DNA of 64,000 bases from Magnolia sinica (Eukaryota > Streptophyta > Magnoliopsida > Magnoliales > Magnoliaceae). This document shows, piece after piece, positions 58,770 to 64,000 of the stretch (position 1 is the first letter of the stretch; the number at the start of each line of letters is the position of its first letter). Location: the NCBI RefSeq assembly GCF_029962835.1, contig NC_080577.1, forward strand, positions 24,100,501-24,164,500, given 5' to 3'. Position numbers and translations under genes: made by a program. The notes beneath the pieces were generated by a model. It had not been told where the DNA came from. It did no database searches and saw nothing but the letters and a program-made list of their open reading frames with translations.

Positions 58770-60470
58770 TTGTTTGTATGTTTATGTGGGCCACACCGTG
58801 ATGTGTGTCAAATATCCACACCATCAATCAGATAGGCCCTTTTATGATGGGCCATGGGCATAAAAATCAGACCCATCTGTGACTTAGCCAAGGTACACTG
58901 TAGACAACAGTTGAGAGTGGATACCTACACATTTAAGCCTTTTTTAAACAAAAATAAAATAAAATTATTGTTTACAATGCTTATTGAGATGTGGTACAAA
59001 CATCCAACTTATTTATTGAGTGTGTCCCACTTAGATGAAGAACCACAGCAAATTTCAGGCCATTTCAAAATTCAGATGGGCCCCACCAAGTGCCATCAGA
59101 ACTGTGGGGCTCATCTTGTTGTACGTTCATTACATCCATACTGACCATATATTTTGAAAGCTTAATTTTTGTCATTATTCAAAAAATAAATCGGATCCAA
59201 ATCTCAGATAAAACACACCACAAGAAATGGTGGTGATTGACCATTAAAATCTTCGTCTCGGACATAAAAGTTTTGGATCAAGCTGCTATTTGTGTGGTAG
59301 CTTCATCCAGCTACTTGGGGGACTGGATTAAGATACCACACAAATAGCAGCTTGATCTAAAACTTTTGTGGCCCACATGAAGTTTTTAATTGTCAATCAC
59401 CATTTCCTATGGGTTGGTCTACCTAAGATTTGGATCTGCTTCTTTTTTGGGATCATGTGCTAAAATGATCTTTTAAAATGAATGGATGGCATGGATTTAA
59501 GGCATATACATCACAGTAGGCCTCAAAGTCAGGGATCCATTGGATTATGTGACCCACTTGAGTTCCAGATTAGAATGATTTTTGAGACATCCAATAATCT
59601 AGAGGAGACCCACCAAATACATGGTGTGGATGTTCAATGACACATAACACATGGGATCCACATAGCTCGACCTCATGGAGAAGGAAGCAGTTTGTGTGGT
59701 CTGCCAACTCACTATGATGTATGTGTTATATCGGTAACATCCACCAATTTTATGAGATTATTTTAGGCATGGTCCAAAAAATAAGGTGGATTCAAATATG
59801 AAGCGGACCATATAACAGAAAGCAGTGGCAATTGAATGCCACAAAAAGCTTCTTGGGGCCCACATAAGTCCTGTGTATCCTTATGAATAAGTTAGGTGGC
59901 AAATAAATATCACAATGGGCCCATGTAGGTTTCAATGGTAGGTGTCATTATCCTCAATGTAAAAATCAAACCTATCTGCTTAGCAAGTGAGCCACACTAT
60001 AGTATATGCTACGTAGCCATTAATAAATAACGAAATGCAAGTGTGGACCACTTGATGATTAGATCTATCTAATTTTTACATAGGTCATCCCATTGAACAA
60101 GTAGGATCTCCATGCACTTAATAAGATAGAAATTGTCCATTATTAAAACCTTCCAAAGGCTTAAAGAGATTTTTCGTTCACCTTGCTCATAAGGTTATCA
60201 CCTGAATGAAGAGAAAATACAAACATCAGCTTGATCCAAAACTCCCACGGCCACTTGGAAGTTTTTAAAAATGGGCTTTGAATTCTCATTGGATCGTGTA
60301 GTAATTGCATATACTTCAATTCTAATATCATACCCTAAAATGAATTGAAAAAATGGATGGACGTTGGTATAAAACACATGCCTTATAAAAGTAAAATGTG
60401 TTGAAATAATGGATGGGCGTTGGTGTAAAACACATGCCCTATAAAACACAGGCAGAGAAATGCCGGAGAG
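58770..60470. repeat. Cluster of MITE fragments
   Basis: At least four partial copies: 58785-59130 (relative of 3040-3289), 59200-59520 (GATTGACCATTAAAATC, then GGATGGCATGGATTTAAGGC), 59700-60000 (GTGGTCTGCCAACTCACTATG, TTTTAGGCATGGTCC, CACATAAGTC) and 60130-60450. GATCAAGCTGCTATTTGTGTG (59278-59298) recurs inverted at 59338-59358 around a short centre, a local foldback of about 80 bases. Confidence 0.5.
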
Positions 60471-60599
60471 TCGTGATTGCCGAGGAATTCGTGTCTTGCC
60501 GGGTCACCCCTCCTGTCTCGCATTACCGTTTGACCGAACCTCCCCAGACAAGAACGCGGATTCGGTGGACAATGGGAACACTGAAGTCCGTGGATCTGT

Positions 60600-61045
60600 G
60601 GCTATAGTGCCCACCATGTAGTACTTTTTATTTATATCCACACCGTCCATCCGTTTTTTCATATAATTTTTTATATTTTTAGCTAAAATGAAATGTATCC
60701 AAATATCAAGTGGACCACGTAACAGGGAAAAGTGTTGATAGAACGCTTACCATTAAAAACTTCTTAGGGGCAACAGAAGTTTCGGATCAAGATGACATTA
60801 GTGTTTTCCCTTCATCCAGGCTTGTCTGACCTTATCAACAGATTGGATAGAAAATAAAAATTACAGTGGACGCTAAAAAGTTTTTAACAGTGGGCATTCA
60901 ATCATCACTGTTTTCCTGTGGTGTGGTCTGTCGAAAATTTAGATCTGCTTCATTTCTATTTTTATGGCATGAAATTATCTGAAAAAACGGATGGACGGCT
61001 TGGATATACAAAATATACATCATGGTGGGACCCACAGTCACGAAT
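60600..61045. mobile_element. MITE of the CCCACCATG...ATGTATG family, near-complete
   Basis: Left GTGCCCACCATGTAGTAC with ATCCACACCGTCCATCCG; right CGGATGGACGGCTTGGATAT with ATACATCATGGTGGGACCCAC. The interior follows the family order (GATAGAACGCTTACC, TTTCGGATCAAGATGAC, CAACAGATTGGATAG, GGGCATTCAATCATCACTG). No clear target duplication beyond GTGGAT...ATCCAC ends. Confidence 0.5.
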
Positions 61046-61244
61046 CCACTAGTACCCGGGGCCCAAAGAAAGCCAGGGTGACAACTCAGCCATTTCCCCA
61101 GTCGGTCGGAAAATCCACGTGTCAGCACCCCAGCCCTCTTACTCTTGCTCCTCCACGCTGGCAATGCAACTCCCGGTCGAGCGTTATCGGCGGGAAATCT
61201 CACGCATCCAGCCTGATGGCGACGTAATTTAAACGCCGTTAGTT

Positions 61245-61293
61245 TCTAGCCGTATATAACTAAATAAACCCTCTGGCTATTTCCTCCGTGCTT

Positions 61294-61330
<37 letters not shown>

Positions 61331-61540
61331 TGATAAATGCCTTTCATTTGGTTCGTGAGTCTTCAAGAAAAGTAGTAGAGAAGGAAGATGGCCGTTATTG
61401 AAGTTTCAAACATTTGCAGTTCTGTTAGATAATTCGGACGTCGAACAGCCATCCACAGAGAGCTTGAACTTCAGAAGAAAAGGATGTTACAGGACGTGAT
61501 TCATCCACCGGAACAGCTTCCAATTGTACATGTCTGAATC
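61245..61540 (+). pseudogene. Promoter and broken first exon of an unrecognised gene
   Basis: A TATA box (GTATATAACT, 61252) is followed by a pyrimidine leader with a CT microsatellite (61297-61327) and an ATG at 61388. The frame reads MAVIEVSNICSSVR, a TAA stop (61430-61432), then in the same frame FGRRTAIHRELELQKKRMLQ and DVIHPPEQLPIVHV. The part after the stop is strongly helical and coding-like (RELELQKKRMLQ). This suggests a first exon inactivated by a stop, or a start codon other than the one I chose. I do not recognise the family. No further exon was found downstream. Confidence 0.5.
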
Positions 61541-62965
61541 TCTTATATCTCATTTGATTTGGCTCCCTAATTTTATCTCTTTGATGTGGGTTCTCTTTTT
61601 TTTTTTTTTTTCCTTCTTTAAGACGAGTTTGGATGCTAGTTCTTTTGATTTCCTCCTCAATTCACTTGCTCATCCAAACACAACCTTATTTTTGTTTTTA
61701 AACAATCATTTGAATTTCTTTAATTTCTCAAAATGTATTTAAATGTTTTGTATCCTCATGTAATTTAAATGGTTTTGTTTTGTTTTGTTTTTTTTTTTTT
61801 TTTTGTTTTTTTTTGCAGAAACTAACGTACACTTTTTATATTTTACTAAAATATACTTATAAATGTCTATAATGCTTTATTTTAGATTACTGTGGTTTTT
61901 TAAAAAGATTTTAGAATACAAAACTTGCAATGTTGAAGGAATGATGTTATGTAGAGACTTGTAGTCCTTTCTAAGTTGTTTCTTTTATCATCTTGCATTT
62001 CAAATTTATCTAAATTTATCTATTACTTTTCTATATTAATACATAAAACAAATTCAAAAGGCATTTGAAAACTAACCCATTTTTAACTATACTAAAAATT
62101 ATCAAAATAACTAAAAATAAAAAACCCTTTAAAAATAAATAAATAAATAAATAAATCGGCCACATTTATGTGTACTAATACTCTCAAAATGCACCACCAA
62201 AGAGATTGCAAACTCACAAGCAATCTGCACCATTTACTTTATAGATACCCTTTCCAAATTTCAAATTTGTAACCATATATATTAAAGTAATTGACAAACA
62301 TATTTAAATATTTTCTGAAATTATTTCCAAAATTCCCTTGTTCATTACATTCTTTTTTGCATGTCTGCTGAGACGTTAAAAGCATTTAATTTTAGAATAT
62401 GCCCACATTGGCTTGTGAAACTGTAGATAATTTCTACCATTTTGTTTTCAAATACTAGACCCATTGGATGGTTATTTGCTGGCCTATTTAGGCCATGCTT
62501 TGTTTGGATGCACTAGTGAATTGAATTGCAATTGTTAGTTCAATATCAAGGAAATGACTATGCTTTATTTCCTTCCTCAACATTGCCAAAGAAAGAGTAA
62601 CATTAGAGCTACAATTACATTCTTTTAAATTAAGTGCCACTAGAAACTACAATCTTTTTACAATTTGAAGCTCAGTCCCTCAAATAGCACACTAATCACA
62701 ATTCTTTGGATTTATAATAACTATTGCCAAAATGTTAAATTACTAGATTTCAGAATTAGCAATTAAAATTGATTAGTTGCAGGCTGTCTGCATGGCAAGA
62801 GCGTATCATACATTTTCAGCCATGAAATATTTAGAAAAAATAGTTTTTTTTTTTAAAAATAAAATAAAATTATAAATTCCCTCACCTCAAACAATAATTT
62901 GTGACTGAAAATGCAATGCATGGCTCTTGGCATGCAAAAGCTTGCAGGTGATCAATTCTCATTTG

Positions 62966-63024
<59 letters not shown>

Positions 63025-63497
63025 ATCAAAACTGTTCCATAATTCATATATACATTCCTAAAGTGCACCCATAATTCCAAATATGACCTAGAGGAATATG
63101 AATCTCTTTTACTTTGTTGGTTTCACACAAGTAGAAAGCTAAAAATCTTTAAACATCTCACGTGTACATAAAGCTCGGAGCTTTTAAAAGCTGTTGTTTT
63201 TTTCTTACACTTTTTTCTCTAAGTAATGACTGGACACTTAGCGTCTTCGAGGAAATTTTCAACGTTTTGGACTCTTTTTATTTCCTCCAATTAGGAAAAA
63301 AGAAAAAAAAGAAAAAGAAAAGTAAGGACATTTCCCTGACAGTTGAACGTAAGTGCCAGAGATAGATAGACATTGAGAGACAGCATATATTGTAGAGAAT
63401 ATTTGTCTTTTGGTTTCCTTGCGACTGTGAGAATAGAGGCAGTGGTGTGTATTGCGCACCCTCCCTCATCTGAATCATGCTTTCCAATTCCACCTAT
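61541..63497. other. A/T-rich intergenic DNA with a TA microsatellite
   Basis: Poly-T stretches (61590-61608, 61790-61804), AAAT runs (62130-62155) and a TA repeat of about 55 bases (62967-63022). No gene or named repeat recognised. Confidence 0.5.
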
Positions 63498-63506
63498 GCT
63501 TTTTGG

Positions 63507-63977
63507 GGACTCGGATTCTTTAGTGACCCCCTGAAAAGCTCTGTAGGTCCCACCATGGCATATGTATTTTATTAACACCGTCTATCCATTTTTGCCAGAT
63601 CATTTTAGGGCATGACAAAAAAAAAAAAAAAAGTCTGATCCAAACCTCAAGTGGACCACACTATTGGAAAACACTATTGGAAATAGTAGAAGTAAATGCC
63701 TACCGTTAAAAACTTATTGTGGGCCACAGAAGTTTTGGATGAAGCTGAGATTCATGTTTTCCCTATGTGACTTTATGAACAGGTTGGATGGTAAATAAAC
63801 ATCGGGGTGGGGCCGGTGAAGGTTTCAACGGTGGTCGTCATTATCCCCAGTGCTTTTGTGGTGGGGTCCACTTGAGTTTTGGATCGGCCTCATGGCCTAA
63901 AATGAGCTGGAAAAATGGATGGACGACGTGGATAAAACACATACATCATGGTGTGGGTCACTGCAGAATCCGAGTCC
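63507..63977. mobile_element. Complete MITE with perfect 9-bp target duplication (471 bp)
   Basis: Ends GGACTCGGATTC...AGTGACC (63507-63528) and its inverse GGTCACTGCAG...GAGTCC (63956-63977). Flanked on both sides by GCTTTTTGG (63498-63506 and 63978-63986), a perfect 9-bp duplication. The interior has the shared core: CACCATGGCATATGTATTTT, CCGTCTATCC, CTCAAGTGGACCACAC, TTTTGGATGAAGCTGAG, GGATGGACGACGTGG and AAACACATACATCATGGTG. A 9-bp duplication and a long inverted end point to a Mutator-like non-autonomous family. No coding capacity. This is the best copy for defining the family. Confidence 0.5.
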
Positions 63978-64000
63978 GCTTTTTGGTGTAGCAGAGTAAA

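Noticed and set aside
1-64000. CRISPR arrays, bacterial operons or phage systems
   Set aside because: The tandem repeats lack spacers, and introns, tRNA type and retrotransposons show a plant nuclear genome.

Overview
This is a 64 kb piece of a repeat-dense plant nuclear genome. It is eukaryotic: spliced exons, a Pol III tRNA gene, LTR and LINE retrotransposons, MITEs and plant-type poly(A) and TATA signals. The many copies of a short element carrying a GGGCCCACCATGATGTATGTG-like end resemble repeats I associate with magnoliid or other early-diverging angiosperms. That placement is an inference from memory, not a computed result. | Host genes are few. At the left edge, on the minus strand, are the first six coding exons of a PRP19/MAC3-type U-box protein (1-2579, 136 residues, C-terminal WD40 part off the window). 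An intact tRNA-Thr(CGT) gene lies at 23848-23918. Weaker candidates are a terminal coiled-coil exon (6638-6854, +), a phase-consistent three-exon 3' gene end (48252-50726, +) and a first exon broken by an in-frame stop (61388-61536, +). | From 3.3 to 17 kb the window is built from at least five copies of one composite repeat in both orientations. Each copy is assembled from a GCTACGG-N7-CCGTAGC palindrome block, an A/T-rich block, a block rich in GGGTTGGGC/GCCCAACCC, and two minisatellites with a 21-bp beat. Copies A (3290-5875) and E (14573-17040) form a large inverted repeat around an 8.7 kb centre. This is the least explained structure in the window. | From 17 to 33 kb there are MITEs, LTR-like remnants, a head-to-head pair of Copia-like LTR ends (24367-26380) and a decayed L1-type LINE (about 30830-32620, +). 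A second LINE scrap lies at 7960-8420 (-). | From 33178 to 45922 lies a degenerate Ty3/Gypsy chromovirus on the minus strand, with 1.2 kb TGATG...CATCA LTRs and a 5-bp target duplication. Its left LTR is split by a 5282-bp TG...CA insertion (33793-39074) that looks like one giant solo LTR. A solo LTR of the chromovirus family lies 55 bp beyond its right end, in the opposite orientation (45978-47199). | From 47 to 64 kb there are more MITEs, including one with a perfect 9-bp target duplication (63507-63977), a hAT-type non-autonomous element with an 8-bp duplication (52994-53620), microsatellites and A/T-rich intergenic DNA. The 9-bp duplications at two MITE copies suggest a Mutator-like family.
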